Part shown: piece by piece, positions 29,892 to 38,751 of the stretch
How positions within the stretch are numbered: position 1 is the stretch's first letter
Layout of the letters: each line of letters starts with the position of its first letter
Translations under genes and position numbers: made by a program
Origin: an uncultured Aquimarina sp.
GTDB taxonomy: Bacteria; Bacteroidota; Bacteroidia; Flavobacteriales; Flavobacteriaceae
Reading direction: 5' to 3'
Assembly: GCA_947498935.1 (NCBI GenBank)
Contig: CANMMM010000009.1
Coordinates: forward strand, 103,964 to 167,963
DNA: 64,000 bases
Notes under the pieces: generated by a model
The model's input: only the letters and a program-made list of their open reading frames with translations
What the model was told of the DNA's origin: nothing
Databases searched by the model: none

Positions 29892-30932
29892 TTATTGTTT
29901 AGGAACATATTTTGCTTTTTCATTTTGTTTCTTGTTTATATCAGGGTGTTGCTGCTCCTTTTGGTTACTGCTTTCGAATTGATTTTGTGGCTTATCGAAT
30001 CTACTTAACAGGTCACTCATTTTTTTACTATGCGTTCTCTTGTGTTTTGTGGGGGCTTGGACATTTTTTTGTTCAGTTGCCTTTTGTTCGTTATGAGTAG
30101 AAGTTCCTATCACTTCTGTAGGTTTCTGTGCTGTTTCAGATGTTTTTTCTTGTTTAGTTGATACAGAGGGTGCTCCGATTTCCTGTTCTTTGTCTATTTC
30201 TAATTGATTATTAATATATTTATTCGGAATACCTGTTAGGAATACTGCTTCATCACGTCCTGCTAGAATGAAAACAGTAGATGATTCTATAGAGTCACTA
30301 TTATAAAATACAGCAGGCTCATTAGGGTTTCCAATTTCGAAAGGGACTTTTATCGTATATTCTTCACCAGCTTTTTGGGCTTCCCAGCCTGTAGCTACAT
30401 AAGGTATTTCTTCATTTCTAGAACTGGTTTGTGCTTTCCATGTTTGTAAAAACTGATTTTTATCCATTTGTTGCTTTGCTTCAAAGTTTTTAGCCCATTT
30501 TTTAGCATGTTCTATAGAGATACTTCCTCCCCAACCATGAAATCCTCCTGTTTGTTTTATTTGTTCTGGAGATCTGTTGTCAGCTCTATGTAAAGTGGTT
30601 GATTTTGTTTGTGTATCTTTGTTATCTGGTGCATTTTTTTCATTTTCACTTTTTACAAATTCGATTGCTTCCTGTTTCAATTTTTCTCCTCTCTTAGGTC
30701 CAAGAGCTGCTCTAATAGCCATTGGGACTGTGTTGATCTCCATTTTAGATTTATGAATTTTTTCCCATTTATCCATTACATCAAGTTGATCTTGTTTATT
30801 AGGTAGATAAGATGGTAGTATTTCTTCAAAAATCTCTTTAGTCATAAAGTTGACTGAGCTTTTAGGATTATCTTTAAAAGATTTAGGGATACTGTTTAGC
30901 GTATCATCTGTGTTTTTCACTGCATTTTCCAT
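29892..30932 (-). CDS. Cholera-toxin-like ADP-ribosyltransferase domain protein
   Basis: Residues about 112-245 match the R-S-E class of ADP-ribosyltransferases, closest to the heat-labile enterotoxin/cholera toxin A family. Motif 1 is LHRADNRSPEQIKQTGGF (Arg116; cholera toxin has LYRADSRPPDEIKQ). YVATG (178-182) sits where the STS strand belongs. RDEAVFLTGIP (226-236) aligns with the ExE-VSALGGIP motif, with Glu228 at the catalytic Glu and the first Glu replaced by Arg. The N-terminal 110 residues are helical and charged; the last 100 are disordered and Lys/Gln-rich. There is no signal peptide. It is a single-gene unit with its own terminator. The target is unknown; toxin or regulatory enzyme are both possible. 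Confidence 0.65.
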   Translation of the reverse strand: MENAVKNTDDTLNSIPKSFKDNPKSSVNFMTKEIFEEILPSYLPNKQDQLDVMDKWEKIHKSKMEINTVPMAIRAALGPKRGEKLKQEAIEFVKSENEKNAPDNKDTQTKSTTLHRADNRSPEQIKQTGGFHGWGGSISIEHAKKWAKNFEAKQQMDKNQFLQTWKAQTSSRNEEIPYVATGWEAQKAGEEYTIKVPFEIGNPNEPAVFYNSDSIESSTVFILAGRDEAVFLTGIPNKYINNQLEIDKEQEIGAPSVSTKQEKTSETAQKPTEVIGTSTHNEQKATEQKNVQAPTKHKRTHSKKMSDLLSRFDKPQNQFESSNQKEQQHPDINKKQNEKAKYVPKQ

Positions 30933-31124
30933 ACGTTTTTCTTTTTATAGATACAAATATGTAGAGTTTTATGTGTTTGGTTATGAGTAATGTAATAACT
31001 GGGATGACTCGATGTATAGTTGCTAAATAGCGTGTTTTAATTGGGAGAATATGTTGTTGTATAATGTAGAGATCGATGTAGTATATGTTATGAGTGTATA
31101 TGGATGCTGTTTTTTTATAGGTTC

Positions 31125-31163
31125 TTACTCCTTGTTTTGTTTTTCACAGCAATCAAAAAAGTG
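31125..31163. repeat. Right direct repeat flanking the ADP-ribosyltransferase gene
   Basis: Partner of 29667-29707, about 1.46 kb away in direct orientation, with several substitutions. Confidence 0.35.
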
Positions 31164-31299
31164 TAAGTCACTTCATTTTTACATCCTGTTTATGTAATGG
31201 TACTTCTATAAGGTGTGTAAAAGCAATATAGCCTGATGCTTTCTAAATTTTAGTAGAAGATACATCATAGTACTATTGTGCTAGACTAAGAATTGATTT

Positions 31300-31386
31300 G
31301 CGTTAGGGATAGTAGTGGAAATCCCACAGGACGACCTTAGGAGGACGAGGAATTGTAGCGGATAGCCCGACCCTTGGGTAACGCCC
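31300..31386. repeat. Palindromic dispersed intergenic repeat, copy 4
   Basis: Reverse orientation: GCGTTAGGG ... GGAATTGTAGCGGATAGCCCG ... GGGTAACGCCC. The base string outside the GCGTTAGGG end (AATTGATTT) matches the outside of copy 5, so the repeat may extend slightly further. Confidence 0.8.
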
Positions 31387-31614
31387 AAATATCTAACTAG
31401 TAAATAATTACAAATTACAAGTACTATTTGGTTTTAAATTAGTATTTTAGAATTGATAAGAATGAAACCACTAGTATAAAAACGATTTATCGATACTTAT
31501 TGTCTATTCGTCGAAACTTAAGAGTCGATGATCGATGGTAAAACAGTAATTTTTGTTTTTTGTGCCATATTTGTAATGTACAACAGATACTAACGAACTA
31601 ATTATAAAAAAGAT

Positions 31615-31752
31615 ATGAAATTAATTGTAGTTATCGCGCAACAAAAAGACGGACGAACACAATATATAGAGCAAGAGGTGAGTTATTTTACAGCGCTTAG
31701 GATGGTGGTGGTAGATATTTTTTATAGAATTAAGCAAAACATCGTAGGATAG
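31615..31752 (+). CDS. Small hypothetical protein (45 aa)
   Basis: ATG to TAG frame reading MKLIVVIAQQKDGRTQYIEQ, then EVSYFTALRMVVVDIFYRIK. It begins with a beta-strand-like hydrophobic run and has a second hydrophobic helix. CATATTTG about 45 bases upstream resembles a -7 element (one mismatch), and a terminator lies downstream. No family recognised; coding status is plausible, not proven. Confidence 0.4.
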   Translation: MKLIVVIAQQKDGRTQYIEQEVSYFTALRMVVVDIFYRIKQNIVG

Positions 31753-31856
31753 TGTCACAAGCTATCTGATATAAACATATCACTGTCTTGTTTATACCCC
31801 ATATGAATGAGGCAGTTTTACCCCTAATGTAAACTAAACGACGTATTCAAACGAAC

Positions 31857-31890
31857 AAAAGGTTGATCATACAGATCAACCTTTTGTTTT
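31857..31890. terminator. Bidirectional terminator between the small gene and leuB
   Basis: AAAAGGTTGATC (31857-31868) and GATCAACCTTTT (31874-31885) form a perfect 12-bp stem with an ATACA loop, with TTTTGTTTTT on the plus side. It serves the leu operon on the minus strand and the small gene on the plus strand. Confidence 0.88.
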
Positions 31891-31924
31891 TGATATAGCT
31901 ATTGTAATGTGCTGTATGTGTTTC

Positions 31925-32983
31925 TTATAGATTAGCAGCCAACCAATCTCCAACTTCGCTAGTTTTGTATGCTTTGTTACCAGCGGCTAAGTCCTCGGTT
32001 ACGATTCCTTGTTCTAATGACTGATCTACTACCTTGCGAATAGCAGCGGCTTCTTCTGTAAGTCCGAAAGCAGTTTCGAACATCATGGCAGCAGATAATA
32101 CGGTAGCTAATGGATTAGCGATGTCTTTACCTGCAGCTTGTGGATAGGATCCGTGAATAGGCTCGAATAGTGCTGTTTTTTCTCCTAGAGAGGCTGATGG
32201 CATTAATCCCATTGATCCAGAGATTACAGAAGCTTCGTCGGTAAGGATGTCTCCAAATAGGTTTTCGGTAATTAATACATCATAGGAGTTAGGCCATTGT
32301 ACCAATCGCATGGCTACAGCATCTACGAATTCGTAGCTTACTTCTACTTCTGGGTAGTCTTTTTCCATAGACTGTACGGTCTCTCTCCATAGTCTAGAAG
32401 ATTCTAATACATTGGCTTTGTCTACGCAACATAGCTTTTTGTTACGTGCCATGGCAGTTTCAAACCCTTTTTTAGCCAGACGTTTTACTTCTTCTCTCGT
32501 GTATGTACAGGTATCGTATGCGGTATCTCCATTGTCTTCTCTGCCTCTTTTTCCGAAGTAGATACCACTCGTTAGTTCTCTAAGGAATACAAGGTCAGTT
32601 CCTTCGATTCGCTCTTGTTTTAGAGGAGATTTATCGATGAGTGAAGGAAACGTAAAAGTAGGACGTACATTGGCAAATAACCCTAGTTTTTGTCTCATTT
32701 TTAGTAATCCTTGCTCTGGACGTACTTTTGCAGATGGGTCATTGTCGAATTTTGGGTGTCCGATGGCTCCAAATAGTACGGCGTCTGCGTTTACACATAC
32801 TTCGTGTGTTTCATCTGGATAAGGTTCTCCTACGGCATCAATGGCAGCTGCTCCAGTAAGGGCTGTAGTCCAATTGATAGCGTGATTGTATTTTTCTGCA
32901 ATTTTATCACAGACTTTTACGGCTTGGTCGATTACTTCTGGACCGATTCCGTCTCCGGGTAATAATGCGATCTTTAATTCCAT
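31925..32983 (-). CDS. leuB: 3-isopropylmalate dehydrogenase
   Basis: NAD-dependent oxidative decarboxylation of 3-isopropylmalate, the third step of leucine synthesis. It begins [15 protein letters not shown]. The substrate-binding arginines lie in [17 protein letters not shown], and [13 protein letters not shown] and [31 protein letters not shown] are family motifs. At 352 aa it is full length. It is last gene of the minus-strand leu operon. Confidence 0.96.
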   Translation of the reverse strand: MELKIALLPGDGIGPEVIDQAVKVCDKIAEKYNHAINWTTALTGAAAIDAVGEPYPDETHEVCVNADAVLFGAIGHPKFDNDPSAKVRPEQGLLKMRQKLGLFANVRPTFTFPSLIDKSPLKQERIEGTDLVFLRELTSGIYFGKRGREDNGDTAYDTCTYTREEVKRLAKKGFETAMARNKKLCCVDKANVLESSRLWRETVQSMEKDYPEVEVSYEFVDAVAMRLVQWPNSYDVLITENLFGDILTDEASVISGSMGLMPSASLGEKTALFEPIHGSYPQAAGKDIANPLATVLSAAMMFETAFGLTEEAAAIRKVVDQSLEQGIVTEDLAAGNKAYKTSEVGDWLAANL

Positions 32984-33068
32984 TTTTATCCTAATTATTT
33001 ATAGTATTAGTGGTTTTTTTAAACGTTTGAGTGGCTCATTTATGATTGCTACAGTCTACACTGATTTT

Positions 33069-34598
33069 TTAGAATTCAGTGATGTTTAGCATTTTTTCTG
33101 TGGCTTTGATGGCGGAAACAGTTTGGTCGGAATCTAACCCTCTAGTGGTAAATTCTTTGGTGTCTGTTTTCCATGTGATTACTGTTTCACAGAGTGCGTC
33201 TGAATTACTACCAGGAGGAATCCGTACGGCATAATCAATGAGCGAAGGAAGTGTTTTGTTTTTTTGTTGATATACTTTTCTGAGTGCATTAACAAAGGCG
33301 TCGTATTGTCCATCGCCTTGTGCATGCTGTTCGATGACTTCATCTCCTATTTTTATGGCTACTGTGGCACTTGGTTTTAATCCTTTGGCATGATTGAGTG
33401 CGTAGGATTTGATTTTAATACCTATGCCATTGCTATACGCTTTGGTGTCTAGTACATCGGAGATGATATAGGGTAGATCGTCTTGGGTAACTACTTCTTT
33501 TTTGTCTCCCAGTTTGATGATCTTTTGCGTTACTTTTTTGATGTCTTCGGGACTGAGTTTTAGTCCTAATTCCTGAAGGTTTTTTTCGATATTGGCTTTT
33601 CCTGATGTTTTGCCTAATGCGTATTTTCGTTTTCTGCCAAAACGCTCGGGCATGAGGTCATTAAAATACAGGTTATGTTTGTTGTCTCCATCAGCATGGA
33701 TTCCTGCTGTTTGGGTAAATACATTATCCCCAACTACGGGTTTATTGGCAGGGATTTTAAATCCTGAAAAGGTTTCTACGAGTTTACTTACTTTGTAGAG
33801 TGCAGATTCTTTGACATTGATATGCACATCGGGCATAAAATCATTAATCACTGCTACAACACTGGCTAGTGGTGCGTTTCCTGCACGTTCGCCCATTCCA
33901 TTCATGGTTAAATGCAATCCATTGACACCTGCTTTGATGCCTTCTAGGGCATTGGCTACGCCTAAATCATAGTCGTTATGTGCATGAAAATCAAAATGCA
34001 TAGTTGGGTATTTAGCACGTAATGCACTAAGGTGCATGTAGGCTTCTGAAGGAATCAGTACACCCAAGGTGTCGGGCAGTAATACTCTTTTGATAGGTTG
34101 TGTGGCTAGAAAGTCTAGGAATTGGTATACGTATTCTGGTGAGTTACGCATGCCATTACTCCAGTCTTCTAGGTATACATTGGTGGCGATGTTTTCTTTC
34201 TGAGCTAGCGCGATGACATTTGCGATATCGCTAAAATGCTGCTCTGGTGTTTTTTTGAGTTGGTAGGTGAGGTGGTTTAATGAGCCTTTGGTCAATAGAT
34301 TTTGTACTTTGGCACCTGTGTCTAGCATCCACTGAATGGATTTTCCTCCGTCTACAAAGGTTAGGATTTCGATACGGTCTGTGTACTGATTCTGTACTGC
34401 CCATTCCATGATTTGCTGCACAGCTTCAAACTCTCCTTTGGATACCCGAGCAGAAGCGATTTCGATACGGTCTACTTCGAGTTCTTCGATAAGTAAACGT
34501 GCAATCGTTAGTTTCTCTGATGCAGAAAAGGAAATTCCAGAGGTTTGTTCTCCATCACGGAGTGTGGTGTCCATGATCTCTATTGATCGTTGGTTCAT
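33069..34598 (-). CDS. leuA: 2-isopropylmalate synthase-like enzyme with LeuA regulatory domain
   Basis: Acyl-CoA condensing enzyme of the HMGL/LeuA family. The TIM-barrel core starts IEIMDTTLRDGEQTSGISFS, with metal-binding HAHNDYDLGVANALEGIKAGV and NGMGERAGNAPL. The C-terminal 120 residues are the LeuA allosteric dimer domain (HAQGDGQYDAFVNALRKVY). I chose the ATG at 34598 (MNQRSIEIMDTT). This variant type (LeuA2/CimA-like) leaves open whether the keto-acid is 2-ketoisovalerate or pyruvate; the leuCDB neighbourhood favours leucine. Confidence 0.85.
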   Translation of the reverse strand: MNQRSIEIMDTTLRDGEQTSGISFSASEKLTIARLLIEELEVDRIEIASARVSKGEFEAVQQIMEWAVQNQYTDRIEILTFVDGGKSIQWMLDTGAKVQNLLTKGSLNHLTYQLKKTPEQHFSDIANVIALAQKENIATNVYLEDWSNGMRNSPEYVYQFLDFLATQPIKRVLLPDTLGVLIPSEAYMHLSALRAKYPTMHFDFHAHNDYDLGVANALEGIKAGVNGLHLTMNGMGERAGNAPLASVVAVINDFMPDVHINVKESALYKVSKLVETFSGFKIPANKPVVGDNVFTQTAGIHADGDNKHNLYFNDLMPERFGRKRKYALGKTSGKANIEKNLQELGLKLSPEDIKKVTQKIIKLGDKKEVVTQDDLPYIISDVLDTKAYSNGIGIKIKSYALNHAKGLKPSATVAIKIGDEVIEQHAQGDGQYDAFVNALRKVYQQKNKTLPSLIDYAVRIPPGSNSDALCETVITWKTDTKEFTTRGLDSDQTVSAIKATEKMLNITEF

Positions 34599-34627
34599 TG
34601 TGTTATGCTCATTATGGTTATAAGATA

Positions 34628-34667
34628 CAGACTGTCTAATGCGCAATTTAGCGCATTAGACAGTCTG
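34628..34667. promoter_or_regulatory. Perfect 17-bp hairpin inside the leucine operon
   Basis: CAGACTGTCTAATGCGC (34628-34644) pairs perfectly with 34651-34667 around an AATTTA loop. It lies in the 162-base gap between leuD and the leuA-like gene. No T-run follows on the minus strand, so an mRNA processing or stability element, or an operator, is more likely than a terminator. Confidence 0.7.
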
Positions 34668-34760
34668 GTGTTTTGTTAGTGCAATAGGGGGTGATGTTTA
34701 TTCCCTATGCTAGAAATATTGTTGATTCTAGCGGCACATTAGATGCTTTACGTCTATGGT

Positions 34761-35357
34761 TTAGAATGGACGTTTTGTTGCGAATTCTTCTATTTCTGAT
34801 TTCATTTTAGTCAAGTAATCGATATCATCGTACCCGTTCAGCATGTTTTCTTTCTTATAACTGTTGATATCGAAAGATTCAGAAGCTCCTGTTGCTTTGA
34901 TGGTAATGGTTTGCTCTGGTAAGTTTACTTCGATTTCTGAAGTAGGATCTGCTTCGATAGCGCTAAAAATTTGTTCTAAAAATTCGGCACTTACTTGTAC
35001 GGGTAGTACACCAATATTCAGGCAATTTCCTCTAAATATATCTGCAAAGAAACTAGAGACCACACATCTGAATCCGTAATCGTACACAGCCCATGCTGCG
35101 TGCTCTCTAGAGGATCCTGATCCAAAATTTTTACCTCCTACTAAGATTTTTCCGCTGTAGGTAGGGTTATTAAGTACGAAGTCCTCTTTTGGAGTATCAT
35201 CATTATTGTATCTCCAATCTCTAAAAAGATTGTCGCCAAATCCTTTTCTTTCTGTTGCTTTAAGGAATCGAGCTGGAATGATTTGGTCTGTATCTACGTT
35301 TTCTATTGGTAATGGTACTGCGGTACTGCTAAGTATATTGAATTTATCGTATGCCAT
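34761..35357 (-). CDS. leuD: 3-isopropylmalate dehydratase small subunit
   Basis: Swivel subunit of isopropylmalate isomerase with LeuC. Shows [41 protein letters not shown] and [17 protein letters not shown]. At 198 aa it has normal length. It lies 38 bases after leuC. Confidence 0.96.
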   Translation of the reverse strand: MAYDKFNILSSTAVPLPIENVDTDQIIPARFLKATERKGFGDNLFRDWRYNNDDTPKEDFVLNNPTYSGKILVGGKNFGSGSSREHAAWAVYDYGFRCVVSSFFADIFRGNCLNIGVLPVQVSAEFLEQIFSAIEADPTSEIEVNLPEQTITIKATGASESFDINSYKKENMLNGYDDIDYLTKMKSEIEEFATKRPF

Positions 35358-35395
35358 TTTTCTTTTTTTCTGAATGATTAATACTGGTGCTGGAA

Positions 35396-36793
35396 TTATG
35401 TTAATAGCGTTCTAGGGTCTGTAACAACTCCTGTTACTGCTGTGGCAGCAGCTACAAGTGGACTGGCTAATAGTGTTCTAGAACCAGGTCCTTGTCTTCC
35501 TTCAAAGTTTCTGTTTGAAGTACTTACGGCTAATTTTCCAGCAGGGATTTTATCAGCATTCATCGCTAAACAAGCAGAGCATCCAGGTTCTCTGAGTGTA
35601 AATCCAGCTTCTGTGATAATATCTAATAGGCCTTCTTTTTTGATAAGATCTTCTACTTCGTGAGATCCTGGTACAAGCCATGCAGTGATATTATCTGCTT
35701 TTTTCTTTCCTTTTACGATAGAAGCAAAGGCTCTGAAGTCTTCGATTCTACCATTGGTACAACTTCCTAGGAATACGTAATCTACTTTCTTTCCGATCAT
35801 AGCGTCTCCTTCGTTAAAGTCCATGTACCCTAATGATTTTTTGTAGGTAGCAACACCACCTTCTACTGCTGTAGCGTCTGGGATATTATTGGTGATACCG
35901 ATTCCCATTCCTGGATTGGTACCGTAGGTAATCATAGGTTCTATAGATGCTCCGTCGAAGGTAAGTTCTTTATCGAATACTGCATCTTCGTCTGTTTTTA
36001 GGGTATTCCAATATTCCATAGCAGTATCCCAAGCAGCTCCTTTTGGTGTTAGTGGCTTGTCTTTGATGTACTCGAATGTTTTGGCATCTGGTGCGATCAT
36101 TCCACCACGTGCTCCCATTTCGATACTAAGGTTACATACTGTCATACGACCTTCCATAGTCATGTTTCTAAATACATCTCCTGCATATTCTACAAAATAA
36201 CCTGTAGCTCCAGAAGTGGTAAGTTTAGAAATGATGTATAAGGCTACGTCTTTTGGTGTTACTCCAAAACCTAATTTACCGTTTACGTTGATACGCATTT
36301 TTTTAGGCTTAGGCTGCATGATACATTGTGTAGATAATACCATTTCTACCTCGGAAGTACCAATTCCAAAGGCAATAGCTCCAAATGCTCCATGTGTAGA
36401 GGTGTGCGAATCACCACATACGATAGTTGCCCCAGGTAGGGTAATTCCGTTTTCTGGTCCTACTACGTGTACGATTCCATTTTTTTGGTGTCCTAATCCC
36501 CAGTGAGAAATACCCCATTCTGCTGCATTTTCTTCTAATGCTTTTAATTGATTGGCAGATAATGGATCTTCTACAGGTAAGTGTTGGTTAATGGTAGGAG
36601 TATTATGATCTGCGGTTGCAAAGGTGCGTTCTGGGTACAGTACTGTGTTGTCTCTACTTTTTAATCCTAAGAATGCAACTGGACTAGTTACTTCGTGAAT
36701 GAAATGTCTGTCGATGAAAAATACATCAGGTCCATTTTCTATTTTTCGTACTACGTGCGAATCCCACACCTTGTCAAATAATGTCTTACTCAT
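35396..36793 (-). CDS. leuC: 3-isopropylmalate dehydratase large subunit
   Basis: Aconitase-type 4Fe-4S enzyme isomerizing 2- to 3-isopropylmalate. The cluster cysteines are in FLGSCTNGR and [35 protein letters not shown] and [16 protein letters not shown] are further family motifs. I chose ATG 36793 ([13 protein letters not shown]) over one 24 bases upstream. It is first gene of the leu operon. Confidence 0.96.
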   Translation of the reverse strand: MSKTLFDKVWDSHVVRKIENGPDVFFIDRHFIHEVTSPVAFLGLKSRDNTVLYPERTFATADHNTPTINQHLPVEDPLSANQLKALEENAAEWGISHWGLGHQKNGIVHVVGPENGITLPGATIVCGDSHTSTHGAFGAIAFGIGTSEVEMVLSTQCIMQPKPKKMRINVNGKLGFGVTPKDVALYIISKLTTSGATGYFVEYAGDVFRNMTMEGRMTVCNLSIEMGARGGMIAPDAKTFEYIKDKPLTPKGAAWDTAMEYWNTLKTDEDAVFDKELTFDGASIEPMITYGTNPGMGIGITNNIPDATAVEGGVATYKKSLGYMDFNEGDAMIGKKVDYVFLGSCTNGRIEDFRAFASIVKGKKKADNITAWLVPGSHEVEDLIKKEGLLDIITEAGFTLREPGCSACLAMNADKIPAGKLAVSTSNRNFEGRQGPGSRTLLASPLVAAATAVTGVVTDPRTLLT

Positions 36794-37126
36794 TTTAATA
36801 CTCTTTATGATACTCATTAGAGAACTTGAATGTTTTGGTATTGGCTAAAAAAAGCATCAAGTTTCTTGTTGTTTTTATGTCTAACTAAGATTTTACTCAC
36901 AAAGATACTTAATATGGTTTGGATAATATAGTATTCATATAGAATTGTCTACGATGTTCAACCTTCTGTGTATGAGAAAACAGTGTTTTGGTTTTTGTGT
37001 AGAATGTTTGTGTAAGTGTCTTTTTTTGAAGGGTTTATGGTGTAGGTAAGGTGTTGATTTTCGAAGGTTTTGAGTGCGTTTTTACATCGTTCAGCATAAA
37101 AAATCTACTTTTTTTTGAAAAAAAGC
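36794..37126. other. Divergent region between the leu operon and the tRNA gene
   Basis: No gene visible. On the minus strand TATCTTTG (36900-36907) fits a -7 element for the leu operon, without a clear -33 TTG. I see no leader peptide rich in leucine codons. Confidence 0.4.
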
Positions 37127-37156
37127 TTGTAGAAGTAAAAAATGGTTGTATATTTG
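37127..37156 (+). promoter_or_regulatory. Promoter of the initiator tRNA gene
   Basis: TTG at 37127-37129, a 19-base spacer and TATATTTG at 37149-37156: an exact fit to the Bacteroidota housekeeping promoter. It lies about 80 bases before the tRNA. Confidence 0.75.
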
Positions 37157-37237
37157 CACTCCGATTGCAACGCAACAACTGCTAAAAGTAATCAAAAATA
37201 TTGAAAAAAGCGAGTGTATCACTCTATAAAAATACAT

Positions 37238-37310
37238 CGCGGGATAGAGCAGTAGGCAGCTCGTCGGGCTCATAACCCGAAGGTCACAGGTTCGAGTCCT
37301 GTTCCCGCTA
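37238..37310 (+). tRNA. Initiator tRNA-Met (CAU anticodon)
   Basis: A 73-base cloverleaf. Position 1 C faces position 72 T (unpaired), the mark of initiator tRNA. The anticodon stem TCGGG/CCCGA has the three consecutive G:C pairs of initiators, and the loop is CTCATAA. TTCGAGT is the T-loop; the discriminator is A. The 3' CCA is not encoded. It is the integration target of element A, which supplied the present 3' half. Confidence 0.95.
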
Positions 37311-37313
37311 CTA
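37268..37313 (+). other. attL of element A (tRNA 3' half)
   Basis: A 46-base direct repeat with 52283-52328, one mismatch (A here at 37288, T there). It spans from the anticodon loop to three bases past the discriminator, typical for tyrosine-integrase attachment. Confidence 0.9.
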
Positions 37314-37315
37314 CT

Positions 37316-37347
37316 AAAGAGTAATCAGAAATGGTTACTCTTTTTTT
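37316..37347 (+). terminator. Element-borne terminator behind the tRNA
   Basis: AAAGAGTAA (37316-37324) pairs with TTACTCTTT (37335-37343), followed by TTTTT. It replaces the original tRNA terminator, which now lies beyond attR at 52333. Confidence 0.85.
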
Positions 37348-37529
37348 GTGGAGTAAAATCAAGGGTTTAGTGGGGTTTTTGTGTTATTTCTGTTTTCTTC
37401 TTTATAGTACCTGTAGTTAAAAGTAACCCTATTTCTTCAAATAAAAGGTATCAAAAAAGGTATCAATTTTAATTTTCGAGGTATCAATTCAAATACTTCA
37501 TTTTCTACAATTTATAAAATCACATTATA

Positions 37530-38741
37530 ATGAACTTAGCTAAACTTAATATACTATTTCTTATCGCTAAAAATAGAATAAGACAAGATGGTAAAGCACC
37601 TATATTTTGTAGGTTGACTTTACATAAAAAACGAAAACAGTTTTCAACTGGTTATTTTATTAAACCAGATACCTGGAATAATAAGAAACAATTAGTAAAG
37701 CCACCCAATGAAGAAAATACGTTTCTCAATAAAGAACTAAGCCTGATTAAACAAAAAATTAATCAGGCTTTTTTGTTTTTACAGGTCAATGAAGAAGTGT
37801 TTGATGTTAATGATGTTTACCTGCAATATAAAGGGCATAATACATCAGCAAGAAAAACTTTGTTGGAAGTGTTTCAACTTCATAATACAAGGATGCAAAA
37901 ACTGATTGGTAAAGAATACAGTAAATCTACTCATCATAAATTTATTGAAGCTAAAAAGCATACGGCTAACTTTATCAAGTTTGAATATGGTAAAAATGAT
38001 ATATTGTTGGACTCTCTAAAAATGAGTTTTTTAAAAGATTTTGATTTCTATCTAAAGTCAGAATTAAACCATAAGCAGATTACCATTAATAAGAGTATTC
38101 AAAGGGTGCGGAAAATTATTAAACTGGCTTTAGCGGAAGGTTATTTGCTAAAAGACCCTTTTATATTATATCAATCTAAAAGGTATGAAAAAAAGGTAGT
38201 TTACCTTACCCAAGCAGAATTAAAACAGTTAGAAGAATATCAATTTGCACAGCAAAGATTGGAGCAAGTAAGGGATATGTTTGTGTTTTGTTGCTACACA
38301 GGATTAGCATACCGAGAAATGTCAGATTTAAAGCCAAAGCATCTTATAAAAGGTTATGATGGTAATATTTGGATAGAAATGATGAGAAAGAAGACAAAAA
38401 CAAGCCTTTCTATTCCTTTACTACCTGTAGCTGAAAGGATTTTAAACAAATACAAATCTGAAACGTCTTTACTCCCCATAATTTCAAACCAAAAATTTAA
38501 TTCTTACATCAAAGAAATAGCAGAGATTATAGGGATTGAAAAACGTTTAACTCATCACATTGCTAGAAAAACTTTTGCTACTACAGTATTGCTTTATAAT
38601 GATGTTCCTATGGAAATTGTGAGTGAATTATTGGGGCATTCTAAAATTACAATTACCCAAGACCATTATGCTAAAGTGGTGCAGAAAAAAGTGGGGGAAT
38701 CCATTGAGAAATTAAAAATTAAGTTAAAGGGTAGTGTTTAA
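37530..38741 (+). CDS. int: Tyrosine recombinase / integrase of element A
   Basis: Site-specific integrase of the Bacteroidota ICE/island type, 403 aa. The N-terminal arm-binding domain (1-90) and SAM-like core-binding domain (105-205) precede the catalytic domain. Catalytic residues: Arg262 in YTGLAYREM, Lys in RKKTK (287-291), His343-x-x-Arg346 in THHIARKTFA, His370 in LLGH and Tyr380 in DHY. It lies next to attL and reads away from it. Oddly, a perfect terminator-like hairpin lies inside codons 70-84. It overlaps the convergent polymerase gene by 4 bases. Confidence 0.95.
   Translation: MNLAKLNILFLIAKNRIRQDGKAPIFCRLTLHKKRKQFSTGYFIKPDTWNNKKQLVKPPNEENTFLNKELSLIKQKINQAFLFLQVNEEVFDVNDVYLQYKGHNTSARKTLLEVFQLHNTRMQKLIGKEYSKSTHHKFIEAKKHTANFIKFEYGKNDILLDSLKMSFLKDFDFYLKSELNHKQITINKSIQRVRKIIKLALAEGYLLKDPFILYQSKRYEKKVVYLTQAELKQLEEYQFAQQRLEQVRDMFVFCCYTGLAYREMSDLKPKHLIKGYDGNIWIEMMRKKTKTSLSIPLLPVAERILNKYKSETSLLPIISNQKFNSYIKEIAEIIGIEKRLTHHIARKTFATTVLLYNDVPMEIVSELLGHSKITITQDHYAKVVQKKVGESIEKLKIKLKGSV
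37739..37780 (+). terminator. Terminator-like hairpin inside the integrase gene
   Basis: AAGCCTGATTAA (37739-37750) pairs perfectly with TTAATCAGGCTT (37759-37770) and runs into TTTTGTTTTT. It has all parts of an intrinsic terminator but lies within the coding region, so it may attenuate integrase expression. Confidence 0.75.
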
Positions 38742-38751
38742 GCTACCCTTT
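38726..38751. terminator. Bidirectional terminator over the int and polymerase stop codons
   Basis: AAAGGGTAG (38726-38734) pairs with CTACCCTTT (38743-38751). The stem overlaps both convergent stop codons. Confidence 0.7.

Larger units (their letters stand above)
30933..31614. other. Gene-free region with repeats upstream of the ADP-ribosyltransferase gene
   Basis: Contains the right flanking repeat (31125-31163) and dispersed repeat copy 4 (31300-31386). No protein-like open frame seen. Confidence 0.5.

Noticed and set aside
37091..37273. Minus-strand 60-aa frame upstream of leuC as a leucine leader peptide
   Set aside because: It overlaps the tRNA and its promoter and has no run of leucine codons paired with a terminator near leuC.
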